From Eudorina sp. 2006-703-Eu-15 (lineage: Eukaryota; Chlorophyta; Chlorophyceae; Chlamydomonadales; Volvocaceae): a stretch of DNA of 64,000 bases. Position 1 is the first letter of the stretch. Every line of letters begins with the position of its first letter. Both the position numbers and the translations under genes were made by a program. The stretch lies in NCBI GenBank assembly GCA_003117195.1, contig BDSI01000019.1:806001-870000 (forward strand), in the 5' to 3' direction. Below the pieces are notes generated by a model. The model was not told the DNA's origin, ran no database searches, and worked only from the letters and a program-made list of their open reading frames with translations. Below are positions 35,001-45,991 of the stretch, one piece after another.

Positions 35001-37153
35001 CATCGCAGTAGCACAACCGCATGCAAAACCCAGGGCGGCGGTCCCGCTGTTGCAGCTGTAGCACCAGAATCATTCGCCGCCGCCGCCGTGGGCACTGGCT
35101 GGAGCGTGGGTGTAGCGCACCTCGACGAGCTGAGGGAAGCTGCAGCAGTTACTACAGCTGCTACGGCGGGCGCATCGTGGGGGCCACTGCCGGCAGCGGC
35201 AGCGGCTGGGGTCCTGCTAAGCGTTGCGGTGTGTGGGGGCCGGCCGAGCCAAGCCGCATCACCACCTGCTACAGCCCTGCTACCGCACAGCTGCGCTGTC
35301 GGGCAGGGGCCTGCACCACCACCACCACCACCACCACCGGCGGCAGCTGGGTAGCGGCAGCAGGCGGGGCCGGATCCATTTCCTGAGATCACTGGCTGCT
35401 GCCGCCGGATGCTGCTGCCGTCCGGGCCCCTGCAATCGGTCCCGCCGCCGGCCGCGGCGGCGGCGACGTTTCCCACCGGTCGCGGGGAGGCGCCGTCGTG
35501 CGCTCCTTGCGGAGGAGCTACAGCCGCTGCGACAACGCACGACGCCACGGGCTGTAGCTGCAGCTGCTGCGGTGCCGGCGCCGCAGCGCCCTGCCCTCCC
35601 GCCGCCGCTCCCCGCGCGGCGCTGTCGGCTTGCCCGCCAAGCGCGCGGCGCAGCAGCTGCTGCAGCACGTCCTCCAGCGCCGCCGCCACGTGCTCCCACG
35701 CCGCCGCCAGTGGCAGTTGCACACCGTCGGCGCGGCGGCTGACGGGGGAGCAGAGCAACCCCAGCGGCTGCAGCTGTGGCTCCGTGCGGCCCCCGACGTC
35801 GCCGCCCGCCCCGGCCGCGTCGCGCACCCTCTCCGCCGCCCTCTCCGCCGCGTGCTCCGACACAGGCGGCGGCCGCAGCCGTGGCAGCTGCGGCGCCTGC
35901 GGCTGTAGCAAGGCAACCAGCGCGCACTCCATGCCGGGAAACACGTGCGCGTCCAGGACGTACATCGCCGGTCCAGATGCGGGCCTTATGCATCCGCAGC
36001 CAACTGCAGCACCCACCGCCACCGCCGCCGCCGCCGATGACGGCGATTGCTGCAAACCACAGTCCGCCGCCGCGGCCGCGGCCGCGGCGGCGGCCGTCGC
36101 CGCCGTCGCAGTCAGATCGTCTAGCGGAGGCGGAGGCGGCGGCGGCGGCACATGGAAGGCGCAGGCGATCGCACCGTTGATGTGCGCGTTGGTGAAGTGG
36201 AAGGGCGCCAGGCAGCCGAAGGGACTCCCCACGATCGTGACGAGGCACCCCGGAGCTGCGACCCGTGGGTCAGTGGCGGCCGCTGCGTCCCCCGCATTCG
36301 CGGGTGCGGATGCGGGCACGGACGCGGACGCGGACGAGGTGCGACCGCACCTCCAAAGTCCCGCGGCCCCAGGGGCACCCGCAGCAGTCGATGCCGTGGC
36401 GGCGATCGATGCGGGTTCCGCGCCGGCGGGGCGCAGTGGCCGCGCGGTACGGCGGGCCTCCTGCAGCGCAGCGCGGATCGCCAGCAGCAGCTTGATGAAC
36501 AGTGGGTCGGTGAGGGGCCGCGGGGTGGCGGCGCCGTCCGGGGCTTTGCCGTGCGGCGTGAGCCCGCTGGCAGCGGCAGCGCCGACAGAGCTCCGCTCCG
36601 GGGGTTGGTGGTGGTGGTGGGGCGTAGGTGGTCCGCCCGCTGCTGTGTTGTCGGCGCTGGCGGGAGCGCCTGCGGGAAACGGCTGCGCCCAGCACAGTAC
36701 GAACGCGCCCTGCTCCGCTGCCGTACAACTGGGCCCGCCGATGTGCCACTCGAACGCCCAGTTGGGCGACAGCGCATCCCGGTTGAGGCTCTGCAGCAGC
36801 TGGGAGGCGCAGCGGGAGATGGCGGGGACGCGAAGTGTGGCGAAGGGCGTGCAGGTGGCGGCACCGCCGCTGAGCGCAGCGGCGGACCCGACGGCGCAGA
36901 TGGAGCAGTCAGATGTCAGCGGCGGGGGCTGAATGCTGCCCAGGGAGGTCAGCCAGCTGGCGCCTGGTTGAATCCATGGGCGCAGCACGGATGCAGGTAT
37001 CAGCACCACGCCGCCTTGCGCGCCGGTGGGTGCGAGGAGCAAGCCAGAGCATGATGTGAATTGCAGGCCTTTCGCTGTCGTCGCGAAGGCCAGGGGGCTG
37101 GCGGTCCGCGCAGAATCGCCGGAAACCAGAACGAGAAGGGGCTCAAGTCGCAT
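32024..37153 (-). CDS. DEG15: DEG15/TYSND1 peroxisomal processing protease
   Basis: Exons in transcription order: 37153-34334, 33585-33433, 32689-32508, 32234-32024; 3366 nt, 1121 residues. It is a trypsin-like serine protease that removes PTS2 presequences in peroxisomes. Landmarks match Arabidopsis DEG15: TIVGSPFGCLAPFHF, VFPGMECALVALL, NGSWASGVVVE, MTTAHLF (catalytic His740), NHLDLAVLQLE (Asp828), VWAVGHSLVGP, HAGGSGGALLD (Ser963), GLVTSNARHAGGATLP, NMAFCIAAEELEPVV and ARIWRLQMPVLE. The protein ends SRL, a peroxisomal PTS1 signal. It is about 400 residues longer than the plant enzyme because of Ala/Gly/Gln/Pro inserts in the single 2.8-kb first exon. An in-frame ATG at 37258 would add 35 residues. 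I chose 37153 (MRLEPLLVLV) because it aligns with the plant N-terminus. Confidence 0.92.
33262..33431 (+). repeat. (CCCA)n tetranucleotide array at a DEG15 splice donor
   Basis: About 40 CCCA units. On the coding strand it reads (TGGG)n and begins at the donor itself (CCG/GTGGGTTCGGTGGG), so the 5' end of this intron is the repeat. Confidence 0.95.
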
Positions 37154-39850
37154 TGACAGCTTTATGTGCAGTGCGTAAAAATCATGTTTCTTGAAACTGG
37201 ATGCATACAGCGAATTCGTCAGAACTTGAGCGTGCGGAAGACTTCGTTTCGAAAGCAAGTCGTATCATGAGTAAGGCGGGACTTCGGCGGGACATACGGA
37301 TGAAGAACGCGAAGATTCAATTTCTTTTCAGCATGAATGACCCAGATACAATGTAGACGAGGTTAGGGTTGTGTCGTATATCAGTCATTCTGTCGGTAAT
37401 CATCCCTCCGTTGTCCTGCCGCTTGACACAACCCCTGCCAGGCACCCATCTGGTACTGTGCTGCAGATATAAGTCGTCGGTAAAGCAAACCGAGCAGATG
37501 TGAGTTTGATAATGCAAATCAGTTAGGGTTGCTGTGCCAGGCCAATGGTTTGGACCGGTGCCACGCCGGCCCGGATGCTTAAATTCGTCAAAATGCTAAG
37601 GGATGCCGTTTAAAGGTCATGTCTCGAATAAACCCACTCGTACACGCCAGGCTCGAGGATCACGGTACAATCGCCAGGTCGCGGCTGTCTTGACGCGAGC
37701 CCGCAGGGACGTGAGATTGGCCCAGGGATGCTCGGTTCCGCCGACACAGAAGCGAAAAGCAGCGAAAAGCAGCGAAAAGCATATCCCCCAAGCGACATTG
37801 ACCAGCGCCAACACCCTCCGCTGCCCTGCTCCGCTGCACAGCATTCCCATTTGCCGTCGACGCCTCTGCAGCTGTCGTACCACGTACACTGACCTGACCT
37901 TTTCTCTGTAAAGTCGAGCGGCCGAGCCGCCCGATCGACACGTACGACATCTACTACGGGCCTGCGCGGCTGGCTGACCGGGCCAGGTCCAGGAATCGTC
38001 GGGTGACAGCTTCACTGCTGCGCTGTCCCTGCCGGTCCCTGCGGGCTGGGTTGGTGGTGTACAGGCTAATCTTACAGGAAGTGTGGTCCTATCAGTGGAG
38101 GTCCGCTGTAACATGATCAATAATTATGGAGGCCACATAAGTGTGACCCACATGGGGTGCCGGGTGGGTGTAATGACTCACTGATTCATCCGGATCTACT
38201 CCTGCAGTTCGGCTCATGCGGGCTGATGCACTGTTGAGTACCTGGTGATGCAGTACGTGTGTGGCGTGTCAGATGCCTGAAGGGCTGCCAGCATGTGAAT
38301 GAGTGTTTTCGTAGGCGAGGCAGGTGTTCGTGATTTGCAATGGGCGTAGCAGTGCCCAACCGTTGCCCGTATATGTGCATTATTAATGCAACCGTTACAA
38401 GGTGGACTCGTATCCCGGCCTGGTGTTCCAACGGGCCCAGATACGGTAGCTTCATCTCATCAACCCCTACCAAGGACTGCGCGCCCATCCTCCATCACCC
38501 ACGGAGGGGGGGAGGGGGGCCATGCAGCCATACCGGCCAACACACCAGGTTACCAGCGCGCCAGGATTGCCTCTGCTGGAAACCGCCCCAGACCCGCTGA
38601 ATTACTTGGCGGGGAGGAAGCCGGGTTGTGTTGTGTCAGCCGGTGCGAAGGCGGTGTGCATGACATGACATGACATGACATGACGTTCACTCATTCATTC
38701 ATGACATGCGTGGAAGAGCCCCGGCTGGGTTGCTGACCTCCCTCACAGAAAAACCTCCCCCAGGTCTGACGCTCTGTGCACCAGTCAGTCGCGGTATCGG
38801 TCGCGCCAACAAACCCCGGCAGATGGGCGAGCTGGGTGCTGCTGGATGGCGGAGTCAGTTGGTGCTTTCCACTCACCCCTCTCACCCTTCTCACGGCGCC
38901 CTTCCGCTCTGACGCAACCCTGTCGAGGGGCACTTCATCCGCGGGGCCCCCGGCCTTGACGTCCGGGTGTGACGCCGGGCGCCGCTGCCGCCGCTGGGAA
39001 TGACCACACCCACATCGCAGATTCGCAGTCGACCACGAACCCGGGACCGGGGCCAGCGGGGCCCGCAGGACACCATCGGTTAGCTGATTGGGATGGAAGA
39101 TATCATGAGGTCGATGCAAAGCTGTCAGCATGGTAAAATTGCGTGGCGGAAAAACTCCTGCGCGCTCCCACCGCGCGCGTCCGTGTACGGTGGCGGCAGT
39201 CCCCGAAAAGTCGATAATAACTGCTGTGCAACGGTATGCATTTCGGCAATATTGAAACTTGGATAATACACGATTGGATATTGGGAAGAGTGGATGGACT
39301 GGACCCTGAACAGGCTTACTGTAACAGCGTCGCGAAATCGTACAGTGTGCCACCAACCGACTCGGACGGTCACGGCACCAAGCGTGCACAGCAAGGTAGC
39401 AGTTCACACGGTGCGATACCGCGGACCCGTTTGCATCTTTCTATGGGACAAGCTTGGGTTTAACTGACGGCGTGTTATATCACTTTAGCTCCTTTCTCGA
39501 GGGCTGATGTTTTGCGGTCGTCGAAAGCTTTATCGTATTCCATGTGTTTACCTATATCCGCCAAAGCATTGCTCTTTGGCGTAATGGGAACGCGACGGTA
39601 GCGCCTTGCACCATGGCTGTAGAGGGAGATGAGGCTTCTCCGGAAATTTTGCGCTTAAGAGAAGGTAACTATGATGACAAAATTTTCACGATTGTTTTGG
39701 TCGTGAGAAAATATCGTATACTGAAAACGACCCTTCACCACTGTAGAGCATACAGCGCTTACTGCTCAACTCCCAGCGACTCTACGCTCCGTAAACCCCA
39801 AGTTCTTAATCGAATACATCGGCAGCATTTTCAATGAATCGGACGCTGCC
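37154..39850. other. Spacer between divergent DEG15 and the zinc-finger/Gln-rich gene
   Basis: No supported gene. It should hold both promoters. Small repeats: a 10-bp unit AGCGAAAAGC three times at 37749-37780, and ATGAC repeats near 38660-38683. Confidence 0.5.
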
Positions 39851-42800
39851 ATGGCTGCCGGGTAAGTTGGGCCGCCAAGCTGTCGTGGGATTCGAGCGCC
39901 TGCACCGACTTCCCGAACACCCCGAGCTGAACGTGATCGCTTCGATCCCTCCTTAAAATTTGTTATTGTGTTCCCGGGACGACCTGCGCCAGGATCACGA
40001 AAGCCGGGAGTGGCACGGTGCTCAACAACACGGTCGACACGCAGCCAACAGCCGCTGCCGCGCCTGGGGGCTCCAAGACCGACTCTGACGCCTGCCCCTC
40101 CAAACCCAACTCACCAGACAAGCAACTCACTCCGCGGGAGGCTTCTGAGGGCCTGGCGCTGATGCAGCAGCTGCGGGACGAAATTCGAATTAGCGAGGAA
40201 ACCGTCACAACCGCCAGCGGCGAGCTGGGATGGCTGGGCGCCGTCACCGAAGCGCTTTCCGGTGTCCCGGACGCCGTCTCCCTGACTCGATGTCCCGACT
40301 GCCGCCGCCCAGTCCTGTCGTGCCGGATGACTAACCACAGACCGTACTGCATCCCCGCGCCCGCGCCGACCGCCGCCGCCAAGGCCGCGGCGGCGCCGCG
40401 GGCGCCGCGCGGCGGCCCCAGCGGTTCCAAGGGCAGCGCCGGCGGTGCCGGCGGCGGTGGCGGCAGCGCCGCCTACGCCGCCGGTGCTGGCGGCGGGAGG
40501 TCCGGCGGCGGCGGCCGAGGCAGCGGCCGGGGCAGTGGGCGGGGCCGGGGCCGGCCGCCGGGATCTGGCCGAGGAGCGGGCGGTGGCAAGCTCGTCAAAA
40601 GCCTGGCGTTGCTCAGTCGGGAGCTGCCGAGTGCGACCGCCCCATGGGTCACTGCGATCCCGGATGCGTCAGCGCCGGCCGCGACGGCGCCCCACGTCCC
40701 CACCAAGCTCAGCAAAGTGACCTTCCCTGGATCGCCGGCAGCTGCCGGGACTGGCGCGGACGGCGGCGGCGATGACGACGACGGCGGCGGCTCGGATGCA
40801 GAGGCGGCGGCGCCAGGCGCCGCTGGCGCCAGCGGCGCAGGCGACATCTCGCCGGCCACGGCGTCGCCGCCGCCGTCGTCTCCCGGAGACGACGACGCCG
40901 GTCCAGAGACTGAAGTTAAGGGAGGGGCGGCGGCGGCGGCGGCGGTTACGACTGCCAATGTGTGTGGCGCAGGAGGCCCGCAGAGTAACGACGGCGCTGG
41001 TTCCGACGCCGGCCCGGCACCACCGGCAGGGAAAGCTCCTAACGGCGAGGCCTCCGACGCGGCGGCGGCGGCGCCGCCGCCGCCGCCGCCTGCGGCGGGG
41101 CCCGGCGGCGGCCGCTCCGGGCCGGGCGGCTTGCTGTCGCGGTTCCTGAAGGGCCTCACGACGGGCCCCTTCACGTTCCCAGCGGCGCTAAGGCGCTCCA
41201 GATCGGCCGGCTCGGTCAGGTGAATGGCGTAAGATGCACACCCACCCCTAACCACATCAACCCTAATCACATCAACCAATGATCTGTCAATCCAGTGCTT
41301 TGTGTCAAACCAACGACTTTTGTCGAACGAGCTATCCCTGAAGCCGATCATCGCCAATAAGGTCCAAGCCGTTGGCCGTGACCCCTTCTTGTGCATTGCA
41401 TGCAGGCGGAGGCGGGCGGTCTCCTCCTCCGACCCCTTCATACTGGCACTGGAGGAGGTGGCGGCGGGGCTGCGGCCCTCCAAGTTGGCCGCCATGCTGC
41501 CGCCCTCAGCCAAGCGGCTCATAAGAATTAAAACGGCCACGCCGGGCGCGCCGGGGACGGGCGCCGGCGGCGGTGATGGCAGCGGCGGTGGCGGTGGCGA
41601 TCCCGCAGCTGGCGCCGCGGCGGTGGAGGCACAGCCGCCGCCACGGGCACCGGGCATGATCGGGAATACTGCAGCACCGGCGGCGGCTGCGGCGGTGGCT
41701 GCGGCGGAGGCAGGCAAGCCGCGGGGTAGCCCCGCTGGCAAACGCGGCCCGCAGTCGCAGCCCCCGCAGAGCGCCGCCAAGCGGCAGCAGCAGCAGCAGC
41801 AGCAGCAACCGCCATCGCAACTGCAGCCGCCGCCTCAGCAGCAGCCCCCTCAGGCGGTGTCTCAGCGCCCGCAGCGGCAGGCGGGCATCGCTGCCGCGAC
41901 GGCCATCGCTGCCGCGGCAAGGTCGGAGAGCACGGTGGAGGCGGAGGCGGAGCCGGCCGCAGCCGCGGCCTCGGCGAAATCAGCCGGCCCGGCCGGGAAC
42001 CCCGCGGCTGGCGGCGACGGCGGTAGCGGCGGCGGCGCTGTAGCACGAGTAGGCGCAGGAGCTGCTACAGCTGCTACAGCTGCTACAGCTGCTACAGCTG
42101 CTACAGCAGGATCGGGGGCGGACCGGGGGCAGGACACGGCCGCGAACGCCAAATCTGCAGGGGCGGCGGCGGCAGCAGCCGCAAACGCCCCTGGCTCCGC
42201 AGCACCGGCGCCCGGGTCGCCTAACGGCCTCGCGAACAGGAAACGACCCGCGGGTCAGGAGCTGCTGCGGCCGGGGTCCCGGCTGCGGGGCCACGTGTTG
42301 GCGGGTCCGGCGCCGGTGGGTGGCGGCGCGGCGGCGGCGCATCGGGGCCCGCCGGGCTCGGGGCCGGCGGCGGCGGCGGCGGCGAAGCCGGCGGCGGCCG
42401 GCCCCGGCTTGCCGGCAACTCCAGGGGGGTCAGGGGCCGGGCCAGGGCCAGGGCAGCGCGGAGCGCCCGCCAGCTCCCCCGCACCAGGGGCCGGGGCTGG
42501 GGCCGGTGCAGGGCCGGGGGCGGCGCAGCTGACGGCCCCGCCCGTGCAGCGGCTCGGCGGGGGCGGGGGCGGGGCGCATCTCGCGGCCACCAAACCGGGC
42601 GGCCTGGTGGGGGCGGGGGCCTCCGCCGTCTCAATGAACGGGGCGCTCCGGCCGGGGTCGCACGGCTTGGCGCCCAAGATGATGCCGACCCACGGGTCGG
42701 GGATGGGCATGATGCCGACGCCGGGTCCCGGGCCATGCATGATGCCGACGCGGGGCGCGGGACCGGGGGGCATGATGCCCACGCCGGGTCCCGGTCCGGG

Positions 42801-43187
42801 CATGATGCCGACGCCCGGGCCGGGGCCGGGGGCCATGTCGAGGCCGGCGGGCCCACCCGGCATGATACCCACCCCGGGCGGCGGCTCCTCCTTGGCGCCT
42901 GTGCACAGATCCCTGATGGGGCCTGCAGGCCTGGCGAATGGCGGGGCGGCGGCGGCGGCGGCGGCGGCGCAGGCAGCCCGCGGCGGGGCGGCACCCCCGG
43001 GGATGATGCCGTCACCCGGCATGATTCCGAACCCGGGTATGCCGCCCGGGCATCAGCCCTTGCAGGCACCCGGCGGCCTGAGACCCGCTGGGTCAGGAGG
43101 CCCGGCCGCTCAGGGAGCCCCACCTGGTGCCAACGCGCAGCCGCCCTTAGGGCCAGGCACGCAGTCGCAACCGCACTTCCAACAGCC

Positions 43188-43224
<37 letters not shown>

Positions 43225-43674
43225 GTTTACCAGTACCTGCCGCCGCCGCAGCATCCGCAGCCGCAGCCGCAGCCGCACGAGCCTCAGAAGCAGCAGCAGC
43301 AGTTCGCGCCCGGTGCACCTGCACCGCATCCGACCTGCAACGCAGCGCTGCAACAACAACAGCCCCAAGCGCGACACCAGCAACCCCAACAGCCCCAGCT
43401 GCAGCGACCACAGCCGCAGCCACACCCAGCCCAGCAGCACGGCCAGCCTGCGGTGGCGGCTCGCCCACCCCACGCAATCACCAATGGACCCAGCCACATG
43501 CCCCAGCCCCACCCGCTTCCACATCCGCAGCTCCACAGCAGCGGCAGCGGCAACAGCAGCGGGCCCCTACCCACACATCCCTCACCTCAGACTCTGCCAC
43601 ACCCGCCCGGTAGTAGGGTACCGGGCAGTGCTGGGGCCCCCGGCTCGTACAACTCGCAGCTACAGCCGCCGCAT

Positions 43675-43705
<31 letters not shown>

Positions 43706-45146
43706 CCGCACCGCAGCCACACATGCCATTGCTACAGCCGCAGTTACAGCAGCAGCAACAACCCGCAGGACCGACGCCAGCTCTGCTGCCACAGCCCGCT
43801 GCAGCGCATACGGCGCCAGGTAGCTGCCGTACCCGTGCCCGTACCCGTGTTCGTACCCGTGTCCATACCTGTGTCCGTACCCGTGTTCGTACCCGTGTCC
43901 ATACCTGTGTCCGTACCCGTGTTCGTACCCGTGTCCATACCTGTATCCGTACCCGTGTTCGTACCCGTGTCCATACCTGTGTCCGCGCCCCCGGTTGCAG
44001 TGATCACCCCCTGACGCACGTCGGGTGTTACGTTGTGCCGCTGGCTCCGGCTCCGGCTTCGGCTCCGTCCTGTCGTGTCCTGTCGTGTCGTGTCCGCGTG
44101 TGTTAAGCGAGGACGCCCGCGTCCGTGCGTCTGTGTGTTTAGCGAGAAACCGGTGTGTCTACGTGTGCCATACCCAGCATCCAGCTTCTGAGGGACCTGC
44201 CAGTACCTTGATTGCGACAGACCCCGGTCCCGGTTGTTTCGGACACCCGACCCTCCCTCCCTCCCTCCCTTCCTGGTAGTCCCTGGCCCCCTCCCGCTGG
44301 GTCCCTTTCTCCCTCCCCCCTCCCGGGTCCTTTTCAGCCGGCGGCCGTGTGCTGCCCCACCGCCCTCACCGCATCGCAGGGCCATCACCCGCCGGCGCCC
44401 GGCCGCCGTTGCTGGCGCCGCCGGCCGGCGGTGTGCCGCCCTCCTCCTCCTCCTCCTCCACATCCGCCGTGGCGAGCTTTCTCGCCGGGTCGATGGCTGC
44501 GTCCGGGGCACCCGGGGCGCCTCCCCCCCGGCTGCCGTTCGTGCCGGGCACGCTGCTGACGCCCGCGCAGGTGCAGGCCACGGCGCAGGCCGTGCTCCAG
44601 GAGCAGCACCACCTGGTGATCGCGCAGCAGCTGCAGAAGGCGCAGGAGCAGCTGCAGCACGCGCAGCAGCTGCACCAGCAGGCGCCGCAAGGCTCGCAGG
44701 CGCAGCACGCGCAGCAGCTGCAGCAGGCGCAGGCGCAGCTGCAGCACGCGCAGCAGCTCTTCCAGGCGCAGGTTCAGATGCAGCTGCAGCAGCGGATCCT
44801 GGCGGCCACGCAGGTCGGTCGACCGGGGCCGGAACGGGGTCGGCGTGGGTCGGCTGGGGTCGACAGGGGTCGTTGGTTCGGTCCGGTGGTTGCGTTCGTG
44901 CGGTGTCGGGGCATCCTGATTCCTCGTAACGGTTGTCGGTTGTTGACGCGAGCGCACTGCTCCTGACGCTGAACACAGCGCACGGGTCACCAGGCGTAGC
45001 CGCCTCCGCGCGGCCTTTACCCTGCTGCGCTCCTGACCCCGGCCCCCGCCCCCGTCACCGTCCCCCGTCCCCACTTCCCTCCCTGTTGCAGGCGCAGTTG
45101 CAGCAGCAGCAGGCGCAGGCGCTTCAGGGGCAACAGCAGCTGCAGC

Positions 45147-45186
<40 letters not shown>

Positions 45187-45247
45187 GCAACAGCAACAAC
45201 AATTACAGCAGCAACAACACCAGCAGCAGCTGCAACAACAGCAGCAA

Positions 45248-45285
<38 letters not shown>

Positions 45286-45991
45286 ACAACAGCAACTGAA
45301 CCACATGTCGCAGGCGCCGCAGCCCCAGATGACGCACCACACCTCAGCGGCGCAGCCCATCCCAATGCCTCCACAACAGCAGCAGCAGCAGCTGCAGCAG
45401 CAGCAGGTGGTCCATCAACAGTACACATCGTTGCCGCTACCGCAGCCGCAGCAGCCCGCGCAAGCTCAGTACAGCGGCGTGGCACCCATGCCCGGGGCGT
45501 CGTACCCTGCGCCAGGCTCGCACATGCAGCCGTTGCCGATGCAGCAACTGCAGCAGCATCCGTCGCAACAGCAGCAACAACAGCAGCAAGGTCAGCCCCA
45601 AAACACACATCAGCAACACCCTCACTTGCAGCATCCGTCGCAGCAGCAGCAACCGCAGCAACCGCAGCAGCAGCAGCAACCGCAACAGCAGCAGCAGCCG
45701 CACCTCCTGCCGTCCGGCGGTGTCACGTCCTACGGACACCACCCCCAGCAGCCCCCGATGCCGCCGCACGTCAAGTCCCCGCCCCAGCAACCGCCCCAGC
45801 AGCAGGGGCTGCTGCACCACCCACAGCTTCACCAGTACCCGCCACAGCTGATGCAGCCACAACCGCTGCCGGGCGCCTACCGGCCGCACCCGTACGGCAT
45901 GATCCCGGTGCAGCCCCAGCTGCCCCAAGGGGGGCTGCCTCCGGGTATGATCCCCGTGTCGAACGGGATGGCCCCGGGCCCCCAGCAGTAA
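39851..45991 (+). CDS. Sgf11/ATXN7-type zinc finger protein with long Gln-rich tracts
   Basis: Exons: 39851-39861, 39993-41219, 41406-43819, 44380-44813, 45092-45991; 4986 nt, 1661 residues, phases consistent. The only clear domain is a zinc finger at 104-123, CPDCRRPVLSCRMTNHRPYC. This is C-x2-C-x11-H-x3-C, the spacing of Sgf11/ATXN7L3 fingers in the SAGA deubiquitinase module and of a related plant family. A helical stretch precedes it (EGLALMQQLRDEIRISEETV), and SDPFILALEEVAAGLRPSKL opens exon 3. The rest is Ala/Gly/Pro-rich, then Gln-rich (a poly-Q core at 45141-45298), with a decapeptide-like MMPTPGPGPG repeat. A chromatin or transcription cofactor role is an inference from the finger and the Gln-rich tail. 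Exon 1 (MAAG) is 11 nt and rests on phase. The exon 3 donor (CCAG/GTAGCT) was chosen to skip the 36-bp minisatellite that follows. Confidence 0.75.
42670..43060 (+). repeat. Coding repeat of M-[MI]-P-T-x-G units
   Basis: Inside exon 3 of the zinc-finger gene: MMPTHGSGMG, MMPTPGPGPC, MMPTRGAGPGG, MMPTPGPGPG (twice), then MIPTPGGG, MMPSPG, MIPNPG. The same GMIPV motif returns twice at the C-terminus of the protein. Confidence 0.85.
43824..43990 (+). repeat. 36-bp minisatellite in intron 3 of the zinc-finger gene
   Basis: About four units built from CCGTACCCGTGTTCGTACCC and GTGTCCATACCTGTGT, starting right after the chosen splice donor. Confidence 0.9.

Noticed and set aside
35409..36932. 507-codon open frame on the + strand
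   Set aside because: It is antisense to the DEG15 first exon and is open only because of GC-rich, Ala/Gly-coding sequence; it shows no family resemblance.
42221..43477. 418-codon minus-strand frame
   Set aside because: Antisense to the repeat-rich exon 3 of the zinc-finger gene; composition follows the repeats.
43744..45608. Two minus-strand frames of about 410 codons
   Set aside because: Antisense to the minisatellite and poly-Q exons; they are Val/Ala/Thr repeats with no domain.
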